Shown here in pieces: positions 54,486-63,793 of a stretch of DNA of 64,000 nt. The notes beneath the pieces were generated by a model. The model searched no databases, was not told the DNA's origin, and was given only the letters and a program-made list of their open reading frames with translations. Numbering within the stretch: position 1 is the stretch's first letter; every line of letters begins with the position of its first letter. Made by a program: the position numbers and the translations under genes. This stretch comes from Rikenellaceae bacterium (lineage in GTDB: Bacteria; Bacteroidota; Bacteroidia; Bacteroidales; Rikenellaceae): positions 1 to 64,000 of the forward strand of contig SUZH01000005.1 of the NCBI GenBank assembly GCA_015060045.1, given 5' to 3'.

Positions 54486-55055
54486 TTACATCTTCTTACC
54501 TACATTGGTCTTCTTTGCCACCTTCGGAGCCGAAGCCTTTGCAGCAGCAGCCTTGGGGGCAGCCTTCTTAGCGGGCTTCTTCTCTACTACGGTAGCATCC
54601 TCAACGGCATCCGTCGTCTTCTTCGCACGCGAACGACGCGTCTTGGGCTTAGCCTCGGCAGCAGCAGCGGCCGGCGTTACACCCAGCGTGTAAGCCTCGT
54701 TGAAGTCAACGAACTCGATGATGCACATCTCGGCAGCGTCACCCAGACGGAAGCCCGTCTTCAGGATACGCGTGTAACCGCCGTTGCGCTCAGCAATCTT
54801 CGGGGCGATCGTGCGGAACAACTCCGTAACGGCCTCCTTCTGCTTCAGGTACGAGAATACAACACGACGCGAGTGGGTGGTATCCTCCTTCGACTTGGTT
54901 ACCAGGGGCTCAACGAACTGACGCAGGGCCTTAGCCTTGGCAACCGTGGTCTCGATACGCTTGTGCAGGATCAGCGACGATGCCATGTTCGACATCAGCG
55001 CCTTGCGGTGACCTGCCTGGCGACCGAGGTGGTTAAAGTTTTTGTTATGTCTCAT
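54486..55055 (-). CDS. rplQ: Ribosomal protein L17 with C-terminal extension
   Basis: Large-subunit protein, 189 residues. The core (1-125) has the standard L17 start [19 protein letters not shown]. Residues about 130-189 form an Ala/Lys-rich tail ([19 protein letters not shown], then [13 protein letters not shown]). This makes it much longer than the roughly 125 residues of E. coli L17; Bacteroidota L17 are often extended. The tail is basic and likely disordered, and may contact rRNA. Last gene of the alpha cluster, 6 bp after rpoA. Confidence 0.96.
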   Translation of the reverse strand: MRHNKNFNHLGRQAGHRKALMSNMASSLILHKRIETTVAKAKALRQFVEPLVTKSKEDTTHSRRVVFSYLKQKEAVTELFRTIAPKIAERNGGYTRILKTGFRLGDAAEMCIIEFVDFNEAYTLGVTPAAAAAEAKPKTRRSRAKKTTDAVEDATVVEKKPAKKAAPKAAAAKASAPKVAKKTNVGKKM

Positions 55056-55061
55056 AGTGCT

Positions 55062-56054
55062 TTAATCTTTGTCAAGTTTGTAGATTGATACGTCCATTCC
55101 GAACTTCAGGTTCAGCGATGCCAACAGCTCGTCGAGCTCCGTGAGCGACTTCTTACCGAAGTTGCGGAACTTCAGCAGGTCGTTACGGTTCAGCTTTACG
55201 AGGTCGCCGAGCGTATCTACGTCGGCAGCCTTCAGGCAGTTCAGCGCGCGAACGCTCAAATCCTGATCCGAAAGCTTCGTCTTAAGCAGTTGTCGCATGT
55301 GCAGAACATCCTCGTCAAACTCCTCGGCGCCATTCTTATCCTCCATGTTCACCGTGATCTTCTCATCCGAGAAGAGCATGAAGTGCTGGATCAAGATCTT
55401 GGCGGCCTCCTTCAGAGCCTCCTTGGGGTGAATCGAACCGTCGGTAGTAATTTCCAAATTCAGTTTCTCGTAGTCCGTGCGCTGCTCTACGCGGTAGTCC
55501 TCGATCGAGTACTTCACGTTCTTAATGGGCGTGAAGATCGAGTCAATCGCGAGCGTACCAAACTCGGCGTCAGCGGGCTTGTTCTCCTCAGCGGGAACAT
55601 AACCACGACCCTTACCGATCGTCAGCGTAATCTGCATCTTGGTTCCGGGAGCCAGGTGGCAGATCACCAGATCGGGGTTCAGTACTTTGAAGAACGACAG
55701 GTAATTCGAGATATATCCGGCAGTCAGCTCCGTCACACCCGCAACGTTGATCGACACCTTCTCGGTATCCTGGTTGTCTACCGTGCGGATAAATCGAATC
55801 TGCTTCAGGAAGAGGATGATGTGTAACATATCCTCCTTCACGCCGGGGATGGCGGCGAACTCGTGGTCGACACCGGCTACCTTGACGGTCGTAATCGCAT
55901 AACCCTCGAGCGACGAGAGCAGGATACGGCGCAAGGCATTACCAACGGTACGACCGAATCCGGGCTCCAGCGGTCGGAACTCAAACTTTCCGAACGACGA
56001 AGTAGATTCGAGCATAATGACCTTTTCAGGCTTCTGGAATGCTAATATTGCCAT
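55062..56054 (-). CDS. rpoA: RNA polymerase alpha subunit
   Basis: 330 residues. The N-terminal dimerisation domain includes [19 protein letters not shown] region at about 34-52. A linker near 235-250 precedes the C-terminal domain (about 255-325) with [18 protein letters not shown], the helix-hairpin motif that contacts UP elements and activators. Normal length. It lies between rpsD and rplQ as in most bacteria. Confidence 0.98.
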   Translation of the reverse strand: MAILAFQKPEKVIMLESTSSFGKFEFRPLEPGFGRTVGNALRRILLSSLEGYAITTVKVAGVDHEFAAIPGVKEDMLHIILFLKQIRFIRTVDNQDTEKVSINVAGVTELTAGYISNYLSFFKVLNPDLVICHLAPGTKMQITLTIGKGRGYVPAEENKPADAEFGTLAIDSIFTPIKNVKYSIEDYRVEQRTDYEKLNLEITTDGSIHPKEALKEAAKILIQHFMLFSDEKITVNMEDKNGAEEFDEDVLHMRQLLKTKLSDQDLSVRALNCLKAADVDTLGDLVKLNRNDLLKFRNFGKKSLTELDELLASLNLKFGMDVSIYKLDKD

Positions 56055-56075
56055 AATCTTGAATTTGTTTATTTA

Positions 56076-56684
56076 CTACTTCGAGTACAACTCGACGATG
56101 AGCTGCTCCTTGATGTTCTCGGGGATCTCCTCGCGCTCGGGCTTCTGCAGGAACTTACCACTCATCGTGGCACCGTCCCACTCAAGCCATGCGTAGCGGC
56201 TCTTCGAGCCACCGGCGAGGGCGTTGGTAATTACCTCCAAGCTCTTCGACTTCTCACGTACCGATACTACATCACCGGCGCGCAGCGAGTACGAAGGAAT
56301 GTTGACAACAGCACCGTTTACGCAGATATGGCAGTGCGAAACGAGCTGACGGGCAGCAGCACGCGTCGGGGCGATACCCAGACGATATACTACGTTGTCC
56401 AGACGGCACTCGAGCAACTTCAGCAGGTTCTCACCCGTGATACCGCCCATGCGGGCAGCCTGCTCATACGTACGCGAGAACTGCTTCTCCAGCAGACCAT
56501 ACGTATACTTTGCCTTCTGCTTCTCGTTCAGCTGCGTACCGTACTCCGATACCTTCTTACGCTTGCGTGCCAAACCGTGCTGTCCGGGAGGATAGTTACG
56601 CTTCTCGAGTACCTTATCCGCACCATAGATAGCTTCGCCAAACTTACGGGCGATCTTCGATTTAGGTCCAATATACTTTCCCAT
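56076..56684 (-). CDS. rpsD: Ribosomal protein S4
   Basis: Small-subunit assembly protein of 202 residues. It has the N-terminal S4 domain starting [17 protein letters not shown] and the RNA-binding S4 fold around [21 protein letters not shown] (about 96-116). No zinc-finger cysteines are seen in the N-terminus, so this is the zinc-free form. It follows rpsK and precedes rpoA. Confidence 0.97.
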   Translation of the reverse strand: MGKYIGPKSKIARKFGEAIYGADKVLEKRNYPPGQHGLARKRKKVSEYGTQLNEKQKAKYTYGLLEKQFSRTYEQAARMGGITGENLLKLLECRLDNVVYRLGIAPTRAAARQLVSHCHICVNGAVVNIPSYSLRAGDVVSVREKSKSLEVITNALAGGSKSRYAWLEWDGATMSGKFLQKPEREEIPENIKEQLIVELYSK

Positions 56685-56748
56685 TGTTTTCTACTTTTTT
56701 AAGATTGTTTATACGCTTAACCTTTCGTAATGTGGAATAATGCTAAGA

Positions 56749-57138
56749 TTATACCTTACGACGGTTAGGAGCACGGCAACCGTTGTGCGGCAGCGGCGTA
56801 ACATCGATAATCTCCATTACCTCGAGGCCGGCACCGTGGATCGTACGCACGGCCGACTCACGACCCTGACCGGGACCCTTCACGTATACCTTCACCTTAC
56901 GCAGACCCATATCGTAAGCGACCTTTGCGCAGTCTGCTGCCGACGTCTGTGCTGCATACGGAGTATTCTTCTTCGAACCACGGAAACCCATCTTACCGGC
57001 CGACGACCAGCTGATGACATCACCGTTCTCGTTCGTAATCGAGATGATTACGTTGTTGAAGCTCGAATGTACATAGGCGTTGCCCACCAGGCCCACCTTA
57101 ACAACCTTCTTCTTCGTTGTAACAGTTTTCTTTGCCAT
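56749..57138 (-). CDS. rpsK: Ribosomal protein S11
   Basis: Small-subunit platform protein of 129 residues. Signatures are [20 protein letters not shown] (about 20-39), [14 protein letters not shown] and the C-terminal [18 protein letters not shown]. It lies 13 bp after rpsM. Normal length. Confidence 0.98.
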   Translation of the reverse strand: MAKKTVTTKKKVVKVGLVGNAYVHSSFNNVIISITNENGDVISWSSAGKMGFRGSKKNTPYAAQTSAADCAKVAYDMGLRKVKVYVKGPGQGRESAVRTIHGAGLEVMEIIDVTPLPHNGCRAPNRRKV

Positions 57139-57151
57139 AATTCTCTAAAGA

Positions 57152-57532
57152 TTACTTCGTTGCCTTCTTCTTGTTTGCTACAGTCTTCTTCTTACCCTTA
57201 CGCGTACGAGCGTTGTTCTTGGTCGACTGACCACGCAGGGGAAGACCCAGACGGTGACGGATGCCGCGGTAGCAACCGATATCCATCAGGCGCTTGATGT
57301 TGAGCTGAACGAGCGAACGGCACTCGCCCTCTACCTTCAGACCCAGGTCGGCAATCGTCGAACGAATTGCACCTACCTGCTCATCGGTCCAATCTTGAAC
57401 CTTAATCTCGTAGCTGATACCTGCTACGTCGAGAATGTGGCGAGCCGTCGAACGACCAATACCGTAGATATAGGTCAGGCCGACTTCGCCTCTCTTATTT
57501 TTGGGTAAATCTACACCGACAATACGTGCCAT
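57152..57532 (-). CDS. rpsM: Ribosomal protein S13
   Basis: Small-subunit head protein of 126 residues. It starts [17 protein letters not shown], has [14 protein letters not shown] (about 22-35) and the C-terminal [16 protein letters not shown] (about 92-107), followed by a Lys-rich tail. It sits between rpmJ and rpsK. Confidence 0.98.
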   Translation of the reverse strand: MARIVGVDLPKNKRGEVGLTYIYGIGRSTARHILDVAGISYEIKVQDWTDEQVGAIRSTIADLGLKVEGECRSLVQLNIKRLMDIGCYRGIRHRLGLPLRGQSTKNNARTRKGKKKTVANKKKATK

Positions 57533-57559
57533 AATGTTTCTTTTTCTTCTTTAATTGGT

Positions 57560-57676
57560 TTAACCTTGGCGCATTTTAAACTTAGGATTCTTCTTGCAGA
57601 TCACGTAGAGCTTACCCTTACGCTTCACGATCTTACAATCCTCGCTACGCTTTTTGATGGATGCTTTTACTTTCAT
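57560..57676 (-). CDS. rpmJ: Ribosomal protein L36
   Basis: Small large-subunit protein of 38 residues: starts [15 protein letters not shown] and ends NPKFKMRQG. It keeps C14 and C27 but lacks the full zinc-binding set (three Cys and one His) of the classical C+ form, so it is probably a reduced or zinc-free variant. It lies between infA and rpsM, the usual place. Confidence 0.95.
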   Translation of the reverse strand: MKVKASIKKRSEDCKIVKRKGKLYVICKKNPKFKMRQG

Positions 57677-57713
57677 GGTTTTTCAAGCAATCTGGTTAAT
57701 TTTCTCCTTTTGT

Positions 57714-57932
57714 TTACTTGTAACGGAACGAGATGCGACCCTTCGTCAAATCATAGGGGGTCATCTCCACCTTTACCTTGTCTCCGGGAAGGATTTTGAT
57801 GTAGTGCATACGCATCTTTCCCGAAATGTGGGCCGTCAAAATGTGGCCGTTGTCCAACTCAACGCGGAACATTGCGTTCGACAGCGCCTCGATGATCGTC
57901 CCATCACGTTCAATAGCAGCTTGTTTTGCCAT
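57714..57932 (-). CDS. infA: Translation initiation factor IF-1
   Basis: 72-residue OB-fold factor that binds the ribosomal A site during initiation. It starts [13 protein letters not shown] and ends [31 protein letters not shown] (about 36-54) is the family core. Standard length. It follows map by 13 bp and precedes rpmJ. Confidence 0.98.
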   Translation of the reverse strand: MAKQAAIERDGTIIEALSNAMFRVELDNGHILTAHISGKMRMHYIKILPGDKVKVEMTPYDLTKGRISFRYK

Positions 57933-57945
57933 AGAGCTTCGTGTG

Positions 57946-58716
57946 TTAAATAGCTTTTTCGATGATGCTGAAATCCGTCAGCACGTCGGGACCGTTTTTG
58001 CGGATCGCAACTGCAAACTCATAGTGTGCCGATGGTTTGCGATCGCGCGTTCTAACCGTCCAGCCGTCTTCTTCGAATACGACTGCCTTGTTGCCCATGT
58101 TGATCATCGGCTCGATGCAGATGACCATGCCCTCCTTGAGCAACGGTCCGCGGCCACGTGCGCCGTAGTTGGGAACACCCGGGTCTTCGTGCATTTTACG
58201 ACCCAAGCCGTGTCCCTCCAATTCGCGTACGACACCGTAACCGAACTTCTCAGCGTATTCCTGCACAGCCGCCGAAATGTCGCCTACGCGATTTCCGGCC
58301 TTGGCCTGCGCCGTACCTTTATAAAGAGCTTCTTTGGTGACCTCCATCAGTTGTCGTACTTCCTCGGCAACCTCACCTACGGCAAACGTATATGCCGAAT
58401 CACCAACAAACCCCTTCATAAACGTACCGCAATCTACCGAAACAATATCGCCCTCCTTCAGAACGATCTTGTCCGACGGGATACCGTGTACTACATGCTC
58501 GTTGACCGAAATACACAACGAGGCGGGGTAGCCTTGGTATCCGAGGAAAGCGGGGACTGCTCCGTGTGCGCGGATGAAATCTTCGGCGATTCGATCCAGC
58601 TCCTTGGTCGTGACACCCGGCCGAATGTGGCGACCCACTTCGGCCAGGGTCTCGGAAACCAAGATATTATTTTCACGGAGGAGTTCGATCTCCTCGTCCG
58701 TTTTCAGAAATATCAT
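57946..58716 (-). CDS. map: Methionine aminopeptidase, type I
   Basis: Removes the initiator methionine from new proteins. The 256-residue protein has the pita-bread fold and metal ligands: VSVDCGTF (Asp near 98), [10 protein letters not shown] (second Asp near 109), the His in [10 protein letters not shown] (about 174-183) and the two Glu residues (IEPMINMG near 205 and EFAVAI near 238). It is co-transcribed with secY and infA. Confidence 0.97.
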   Translation of the reverse strand: MIFLKTDEEIELLRENNILVSETLAEVGRHIRPGVTTKELDRIAEDFIRAHGAVPAFLGYQGYPASLCISVNEHVVHGIPSDKIVLKEGDIVSVDCGTFMKGFVGDSAYTFAVGEVAEEVRQLMEVTKEALYKGTAQAKAGNRVGDISAAVQEYAEKFGYGVVRELEGHGLGRKMHEDPGVPNYGARGRGPLLKEGMVICIEPMINMGNKAVVFEEDGWTVRTRDRKPSAHYEFAVAIRKNGPDVLTDFSIIEKAI

Positions 58717-58756
58717 CTTTTCTGTGCTAACTTGTCTCTAAAGATGACACCTGTTT

Positions 58757-60133
58757 TTAGTGACGGCCCTGAATACGACCGGTCTTCATCAGACCATCGT
58801 AGTGGCGCATCAACAGGTAGCTCTCAATCTGCTTCAGAGTGTCGAGTACCACACCCACCATAATCAGCAGCGACGTACCGCCATAGAAGTAGGCGAACTC
58901 CTGCTGAATACCGAGGAATCGAATAGCCAGCGCGGGCATGATAGCCACGATAGCCAAGAAGATCGAACCCGGCAGGGTGATACGCGTCATGATGGAGTCG
59001 ATGTAGTTCACGGTCTGCTTACCCGGTTTCACTCCCGGGATGAAGCCACCGTTGCGCTTCATGTCATCGGCCATCATTTGAGGATTGACGATAATTGCCG
59101 TGTAGAAGTAGGTGAAGGCAATTACCAACACAGCCAGCGTAAAGTTGTACCAGAAACCGGTCATCGAGCTGAAGGCAGCTGCGAAAGCCGTACCGGTGAA
59201 CAACATCGGAACAAACATCAGAGCCTGTGCGAAGATGATGGGCATCACATTCGCAGCATTCATCTTCAGCGGGATGTACTGACGTACGCCGCCATACTGC
59301 TTGTTACCGATGATACGCTTGGCGTACTGAACAGGCACCTTGCGGACAGCCTGCACCAGCGCGATCGTTGCCATGAAGACAAGGAACAGGAGCACGAGCT
59401 CGAGGATCAGCATGATAGCGCTACCGGTAGCCGTCTGGAAACGGGCGTTGACCTCAGCCAACAGCGCGTGGGGCAGACGAGCCACGATACCGATCATAAT
59501 GATCAGCGAGATACCGTTACCGATACCCTTGTCGGTGATCTTCTCGCCGAGCCACATGATAAACATGGTACCGGCGATCAGGATCGTCGTTGCATAGCAA
59601 ACGAAACCGAACGTATTGCCGTAAACGAACGCCGTGGGGGCCTGGTGGTAGAGGTTGGCAATGAATGCCGGACCCTGCAGCATCAGCACACCGATCGTCA
59701 GGAAACGAGTCCACTGGTTCATCTTGCGGCGGCCGCTCTCACCCTCCTTCTGCATCTTCTGGAAATACGGGATCATCATACCCATCAGCTGGATGATAAT
59801 CGAGGCGGTGATGTACGGCATGACTCCGAGTGCAAAGATCGCGGCGTTACCAAATGCACCGCCAGAGAAGACGTTCAACAGACCCAGAAGTCCGTTGCCC
59901 TCCAACTGGCTGGCATACGCCGAGCCCTCGCCCAAGACGTTAGGGTTGATACCCGGAATCACTACGAAACTACCCAAGCGATAGATCAGCAGCAGACCGA
60001 TCGTGTAGAGTACACGCTTACGGAGCTCCTCGATCTTATAGATATTCTTGAGCGTCTCGACCACTTTCTTGTTGGCTGCCAAAAGAGCGATAACCACTAA
60101 AAAGACAAGACCAACAACGAGATATTGATTCAT
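58757..60133 (-). CDS. secY: Protein translocase subunit SecY, possible extra N-terminal helix
   Basis: Central channel of the Sec translocon, 458 residues with ten expected helices and typical motifs YRLGSFVVIPGI, GIGNGISLIIM and the plug region. From ATG 60133 the protein has about 25 residues before KKVVETLKNIYKIEELR, where most SecY start. This extension (VVGLVFLVVIALLAA, about 6-20) is strongly hydrophobic and could be an eleventh helix. An internal GTG start near 60064 would give the ordinary N-terminus. Spacing to rplO (28 bp) favours the ATG; the true start is uncertain. Confidence 0.9.
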   Translation of the reverse strand: MNQYLVVGLVFLVVIALLAANKKVVETLKNIYKIEELRKRVLYTIGLLLIYRLGSFVVIPGINPNVLGEGSAYASQLEGNGLLGLLNVFSGGAFGNAAIFALGVMPYITASIIIQLMGMMIPYFQKMQKEGESGRRKMNQWTRFLTIGVLMLQGPAFIANLYHQAPTAFVYGNTFGFVCYATTILIAGTMFIMWLGEKITDKGIGNGISLIIMIGIVARLPHALLAEVNARFQTATGSAIMLILELVLLFLVFMATIALVQAVRKVPVQYAKRIIGNKQYGGVRQYIPLKMNAANVMPIIFAQALMFVPMLFTGTAFAAAFSSMTGFWYNFTLAVLVIAFTYFYTAIIVNPQMMADDMKRNGGFIPGVKPGKQTVNYIDSIMTRITLPGSIFLAIVAIMPALAIRFLGIQQEFAYFYGGTSLLIMVGVVLDTLKQIESYLLMRHYDGLMKTGRIQGRH

Positions 60134-60161
60134 AAATTTTGTTTGGTTTTAAGGTTCTACC

Positions 60162-60608
60162 TTAGAGTTTCTCGACGTTACCGCCGGCAGCCGTGATGGC
60201 AGCCTCAGCGCTCTTCGAGAAGGCGTGAGCCTTCACCGTCAGCGCCTTCGTCACCTGACCGTTACCGAGGATCTTCACCTTGTCCTTCGACGAGATGAAA
60301 CCGGCGCCGATCAGCGTCTCTACCGTTACCTCCTGCAGCTCCTGCTTCGAAGCCAGCTCCTCGATCGTCGAAAGGTTGATAGCCTTGAACTCTACGCGCT
60401 TCAAGTTCGTGAAGCCGAACTTCGGCAGACGACGCTGCAGCGGCATCTGGCCACCCTCGAAGCCGAGCTTACGCGAGTAACCCGAACGCGACTGAGCACC
60501 CTTGTGACCGCGCGTAGCCGTGCCACCGTGGCCCGAACCTGCACCGCGGCCGATACGCTTATCGTGGTGCGTAGAACCCTTTGCGGGTTTGAGATTATAC
60601 AGTTCCAT
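60162..60608 (-). CDS. rplO: Ribosomal protein L15
   Basis: 148 residues. The basic Gly-rich N-terminus (KRIGRGAGSGHGGTATRGHKG region, about 17-37) and the C-terminal GAGFISSKDKVKILGNG define L15. It lies between rpmD and secY as usual. Confidence 0.98.
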   Translation of the reverse strand: MELYNLKPAKGSTHHDKRIGRGAGSGHGGTATRGHKGAQSRSGYSRKLGFEGGQMPLQRRLPKFGFTNLKRVEFKAINLSTIEELASKQELQEVTVETLIGAGFISSKDKVKILGNGQVTKALTVKAHAFSKSAEAAITAAGGNVEKL

Positions 60609-60636
60609 TGTGTTTCTTACAATTACAGGTTAAACA

Positions 60637-60819
60637 TTAGCCGAGCTTCTCGACCTTTACGAGGTGCTGTACACGCTCGATCATGCCCTTGATGATTGCC
60701 GAATCATCGTGCTCGACCGTTGCACCGATCTTCTTCAGACCGAGTGCGTCAAGGTTGGCGCACTGACGCTTCGTAGCACCGATGCGGCTCTTGACCTGGG
60801 TGATTTTCAATCTTGCCAT
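60637..60819 (-). CDS. rpmD: Ribosomal protein L30
   Basis: 60-residue protein starting MARLKITQVKSRIG. It carries the L30 ferredoxin-like core with LGLKKIGATVEHDD. Standard place between rpsE and rplO. Confidence 0.96.
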   Translation of the reverse strand: MARLKITQVKSRIGATKRQCANLDALGLKKIGATVEHDDSAIIKGMIERVQHLVKVEKLG

Positions 60820-60833
60820 AAGTCTGATTAAAA

Positions 60834-61349
60834 TTAACCGTTAAACACCTGATTCATCGAGATACCGCGTACACGGGCAACGCTGGCTGCATCGCGCAGC
60901 TCACACAGAGCGCCTACCGTAGCCTTAACGAGGTTGTGGGGGTTCGACGAGCCCTTGCTCTTTGCGAGCACGTTCTTTACGCCGAGCGACTCCAGAACGG
61001 CACGCATTGCACCACCGGCGATAATACCGGTACCCGGTGCTGCCGGACGGATCATAACCTCCGAACCACCAAAGCGGAACTCCTGCTTGTGGGGAATCGT
61101 ACCGTTGATTACGGGAACCTTCACCAGGTTCTTCTTGGCATCCTCAACGCCCTTGGCGATGGCTGCCTGAACCTCCGAAGCCTTACCCAGACCATAACCG
61201 ACTACGCCGTTCTCGTTACCTACTACGACGATTGCCGAGAAGCTGAACGTGCGACCACCCTTCGTTACCTTCGTAACGCGCTGAATGCTTACGAGTCTGT
61301 CCTTAAGCTCAAGGTCGCTGGTGCGTACTTTCATATTGCTGTTAGCCAT
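60834..61349 (-). CDS. rpsE: Ribosomal protein S5
   Basis: 171 residues. The N-terminal dsRNA-binding-like domain carries [21 protein letters not shown] (about 28-48). The C-terminal domain has [16 protein letters not shown] (about 101-116). It is important for decoding fidelity. Normal length. Confidence 0.98.
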   Translation of the reverse strand: MANSNMKVRTSDLELKDRLVSIQRVTKVTKGGRTFSFSAIVVVGNENGVVGYGLGKASEVQAAIAKGVEDAKKNLVKVPVINGTIPHKQEFRFGGSEVMIRPAAPGTGIIAGGAMRAVLESLGVKNVLAKSKGSSNPHNLVKATVGALCELRDAASVARVRGISMNQVFNG

Positions 61350-61357
61350 AATTTTGC

Positions 61358-61720
61358 TTAGAATTTAAGTCCGCCTTCGCGTGCTGCTTCGGCCAGCTGT
61401 TTAACTCTTCCGTGATACAGGTAACCGTTACGGTCGAACGATACCGTCGTGATGCCCTTCGAGGCAGCACGCTCGGCAGCCAACTTACCCACCAGGGCGG
61501 CTACCTCCGACTTATTCTTGCCTGCAGCTGCCTCTACGATCTCCTTCTCAAGCGAAGAAGCCTGCGCGAGCGTTACACCTGCCAGGTCGTCGATGAACTG
61601 TACGTAGATCTGCTTGTTGCTACGGAACACCGTCATGCGGGGCTGAGCGGCCGTACCGGTAACGATCTTACGGATGCGCATCTTGATGCGCTCTCTTCTC
61701 TCTATCTTGTTCAGTGACAT
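61358..61720 (-). CDS. rplR: Ribosomal protein L18
   Basis: 120-residue 5S rRNA-binding protein, starting [17 protein letters not shown] and ending with [25 protein letters not shown], the L18 signature. It is 8 bp upstream of rpsE. Confidence 0.98.
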   Translation of the reverse strand: MSLNKIERRERIKMRIRKIVTGTAAQPRMTVFRSNKQIYVQFIDDLAGVTLAQASSLEKEIVEAAAGKNKSEVAALVGKLAAERAASKGITTVSFDRNGYLYHGRVKQLAEAAREGGLKF

Positions 61721-61736
61721 AACTTCAGATTATTTA

Positions 61737-62324
61737 CTATTTGGCACCTGCCGACTTACCGGCCTTGCGACGAATTACCTCGCCGACGAACTTGATACCC
61801 TTGCCCTTATAAGGCTCCGGCTTACGCAGCGAACGCAGCTTAGCGGCAACCTGGCCTACGAGCTGCTTGTCAATACTCTTCAGCGTCACGATCGGAGCAC
61901 CCTTCTTCTCCGTAACAGCCGTAGCCGTTACCTCCTTCGGAAGCATGAAGTGCGTATCGTGCGAATAACCGAGGCTCATCTCGAGAACCTGGCCCTTCAC
62001 CTCGGCCTTGAAACCGACGCCGACCAGCTCCTGCTTGATCTCATAACCCTTCGTTACACCTACAACCATGTTGTTGATCAGTGCGCGGTACAGACCGTGC
62101 ATCGAACGATGGCGAGGCTGATTCGTCGGACGCGTTACGATCACGGCGGGCTTCTCCTCCTCCGAGCGTGCATCCTTGTGCGTGCCGACCGTAACGGTAA
62201 TATCCGAGTCAACCTTCTGACTCAACTCACCAAGAGGCCCTTTCACGCTTACCGTATTGTCGGCAGCAACCGTAACGGTTACACCGGCAGGCAGGTATAC
62301 AGGTAATTTACCAATTCTTGACAT
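61737..62324 (-). CDS. rplF: Ribosomal protein L6
   Basis: 195 residues with the duplicated L6 fold. It starts MSRIGKLPVYLPAGV, and the C-terminal PEPYKGKGIKFVGEVIRRKAGK is diagnostic. It is slightly longer than E. coli L6 (about 177). Confidence 0.98.
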   Translation of the reverse strand: MSRIGKLPVYLPAGVTVTVAADNTVSVKGPLGELSQKVDSDITVTVGTHKDARSEEEKPAVIVTRPTNQPRHRSMHGLYRALINNMVVGVTKGYEIKQELVGVGFKAEVKGQVLEMSLGYSHDTHFMLPKEVTATAVTEKKGAPIVTLKSIDKQLVGQVAAKLRSLRKPEPYKGKGIKFVGEVIRRKAGKSAGAK

Positions 62325-62366
62325 TGTGTTGATTGTTTAATTGTTTGTTTAACTTTCGGCTTGAGA

Positions 62367-62765
62367 CTAGAATACGTAGCACAGTACCTCGCCACCTACA
62401 CGCTCCTTGCGAGCCTTGGTATCGGTCATGATACCCTTCGACGTCGAGAGGATAGCGATACCCAGACCGTTCAACACGCGCGGCATCTCATCTACCGAGG
62501 TGTACTGACGAAGACCCGGACGCGATACGCGCTTCAGATCCTTGATCGCATTCGTCTTCGTGGCAGCATCCCACTTCAGAGCGATCTTGATGGTCGGGTG
62601 ACCCTTCTCGTCGTTGTCAAACTTGTAGGCAAGGATGTAACCCTGCTCGTAGAGGATCTTGGTGATCTCTCGCTTAATTTTGGAACCGGGAGCTTCAACC
62701 ACCTTGTGGTTGGCTTTCACCGCGTTTCTAATTCTGGTCAGAAAGTCCGCAATAGGATCAGTCAT
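62367..62765 (-). CDS. rpsH: Ribosomal protein S8
   Basis: 132 residues starting [15 protein letters not shown] and ending with [24 protein letters not shown], the S8 signature. In most genomes rpsN lies directly upstream. Here 728 bp separate them, and a promoter-like sequence occurs about 100 bp before this gene. Confidence 0.98.
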   Translation of the reverse strand: MTDPIADFLTRIRNAVKANHKVVEAPGSKIKREITKILYEQGYILAYKFDNDEKGHPTIKIALKWDAATKTNAIKDLKRVSRPGLRQYTSVDEMPRVLNGLGIAILSTSKGIMTDTKARKERVGGEVLCYVF

Positions 62766-62865
62766 AACGAATAGAAATTAAAATTAATGTTAAAAAATAG
62801 GTTAAAATGTTCTTTTTCTTTTACTTACGCCGCTTTCAAGGCTCTCTTAAAGCCGCATAAGCGCG

Positions 62866-62897
62866 CAAATGTACGCATAATTTCGCAAAAAAACAAG
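62866..62897 (-). promoter_or_regulatory. Promoter driving rpsH and the downstream spc/alpha genes
   Basis: Minus-strand TACATTTG (62866-62873) is a good -7 element. A TTG-rich -33 region (CTTG about 20 nt upstream) is a weaker match. It lies about 100 bp before rpsH, leaving an untranslated leader that could carry autoregulatory structure. Confidence 0.6.
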
Positions 62898-63442
62898 CCA
62901 AAAGCATGATTTTTAGCAACTTTGCGTATTTGGTCCGAAATGGAGCATGTCAGCAACCCCATTTGTTTTGCCAACATTACTCACAAAATCGTCCAAAAGC
63001 ACACAGAATATGCTACACTTTACCCCATCAAAACCGCCATTCAGCGGCCGGGGAGCGCACACATGCTGTGTCCCTTTGTCGGACCTTTTGCCAAATGCCG
63101 AATCCCTCATCAGCGCCTCGCCACCAAGAAGTTATCATTCCTTGAACGACACTTTCCTCGGTTTTGCGACTCTGACTACACGGAGACTGCACCCATATTG
63201 ACCTCACCTTCCCTTGAAAGGGCTACGCAAAACACCTATATAATATATACGCGACTATTCTATTCGCAGAAGCATCTTCCGCAAGAATATGTCCGCCTTT
63301 TTTCATATAAGCCTTCTCGCTTCGCACCCCTTCATGGGCCATACACCCGGGGAGTAGTGGATCGAGCACGAAATTCTTGACTGACGGTTCATGGGGCACA
63401 GCCCCCTCACTGCCTTTCAGCCAATCTGCTGAACTTCGTATG

Positions 63443-63485
63443 AAAAAAAAGAGGGCGGAAGGAGCATCTTTGCTCCCTCCCCCTC
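63443..63485 (-). terminator. Intrinsic terminator after rpsN
   Basis: On the minus strand GAGGGGGAGGGAGC and GCTCCTTCCGCCCTC form a GC-rich hairpin with one bulge and a wobble pair, followed by eight T (A-run 63443-63450). It lies 8 bp after the rpsN stop. Confidence 0.8.
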
Positions 63486-63493
63486 ACGAGATA

Positions 63494-63790
63494 TTACCAG
63501 CTGGCCTTCGTAACGCCGGGGATCAGACCCTGCGAAGCCATCTCACGGAACTGAATACGGCTGATGCCGAACAGACGGATGTAGCCCTTCGGACGACCCG
63601 TGATCTTGCAGCGGTTGTGCTGACGAATCGGGTTCGAGTTGCGGGGCAGCTTCGACAATGCGATCCAAGCCTCCTCGTGGTCGATCTCACCAGCCTTGAG
63701 CTGAGCGGCGATCTCCTCACGCTTATGAGCGTAGCGGTTAGCGAGCTTTACACGCTTTACCTCGCGTGCCTTCATTGACTCTTTTGCCAT
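63494..63790 (-). CDS. rpsN: Ribosomal protein S14
   Basis: 98 residues starting [13 protein letters not shown]. The C-terminal half [25 protein letters not shown] is the S14 signature. The zinc ribbon cysteines are absent, so this is the C-minus form. It starts 3 bp after the rplE stop and is followed by a terminator instead of rpsH, which is unusual. Confidence 0.97.
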   Translation of the reverse strand: MAKESMKAREVKRVKLANRYAHKREEIAAQLKAGEIDHEEAWIALSKLPRNSNPIRQHNRCKITGRPKGYIRLFGISRIQFREMASQGLIPGVTKASW

Positions 63791-63793
63791 GGC

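Larger units (their letters stand above)
62766..63493. other. 728-bp gap inside the ribosomal cluster
   Basis: No credible gene. The small ORFs on both strands have no recognisable domains and unlike composition. The rpsH-proximal end holds a minus-strand promoter and the rpsN-proximal end a minus-strand terminator. In between lie an AT-rich stretch with TATATAATATATA (63237-63249) and small palindromes such as TTCAGC-CAATCT-GCTGAA (63415-63432). It looks like insertion or decayed sequence. Origin unknown. Confidence 0.6.

Noticed and set aside
62913..63110. 65-codon minus-strand ORF in the same gap
   Set aside because: Short, no recognised domain and no promoter or start context. It could be part of a dispersed repeat but cannot be supported here.
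62922..63380. 152-codon plus-strand ORF in the rpsN-rpsH gap
   Set aside because: No signal, domain or repeat pattern, unlike codon use, and overlapping open frames in other phases. Considered non-coding.
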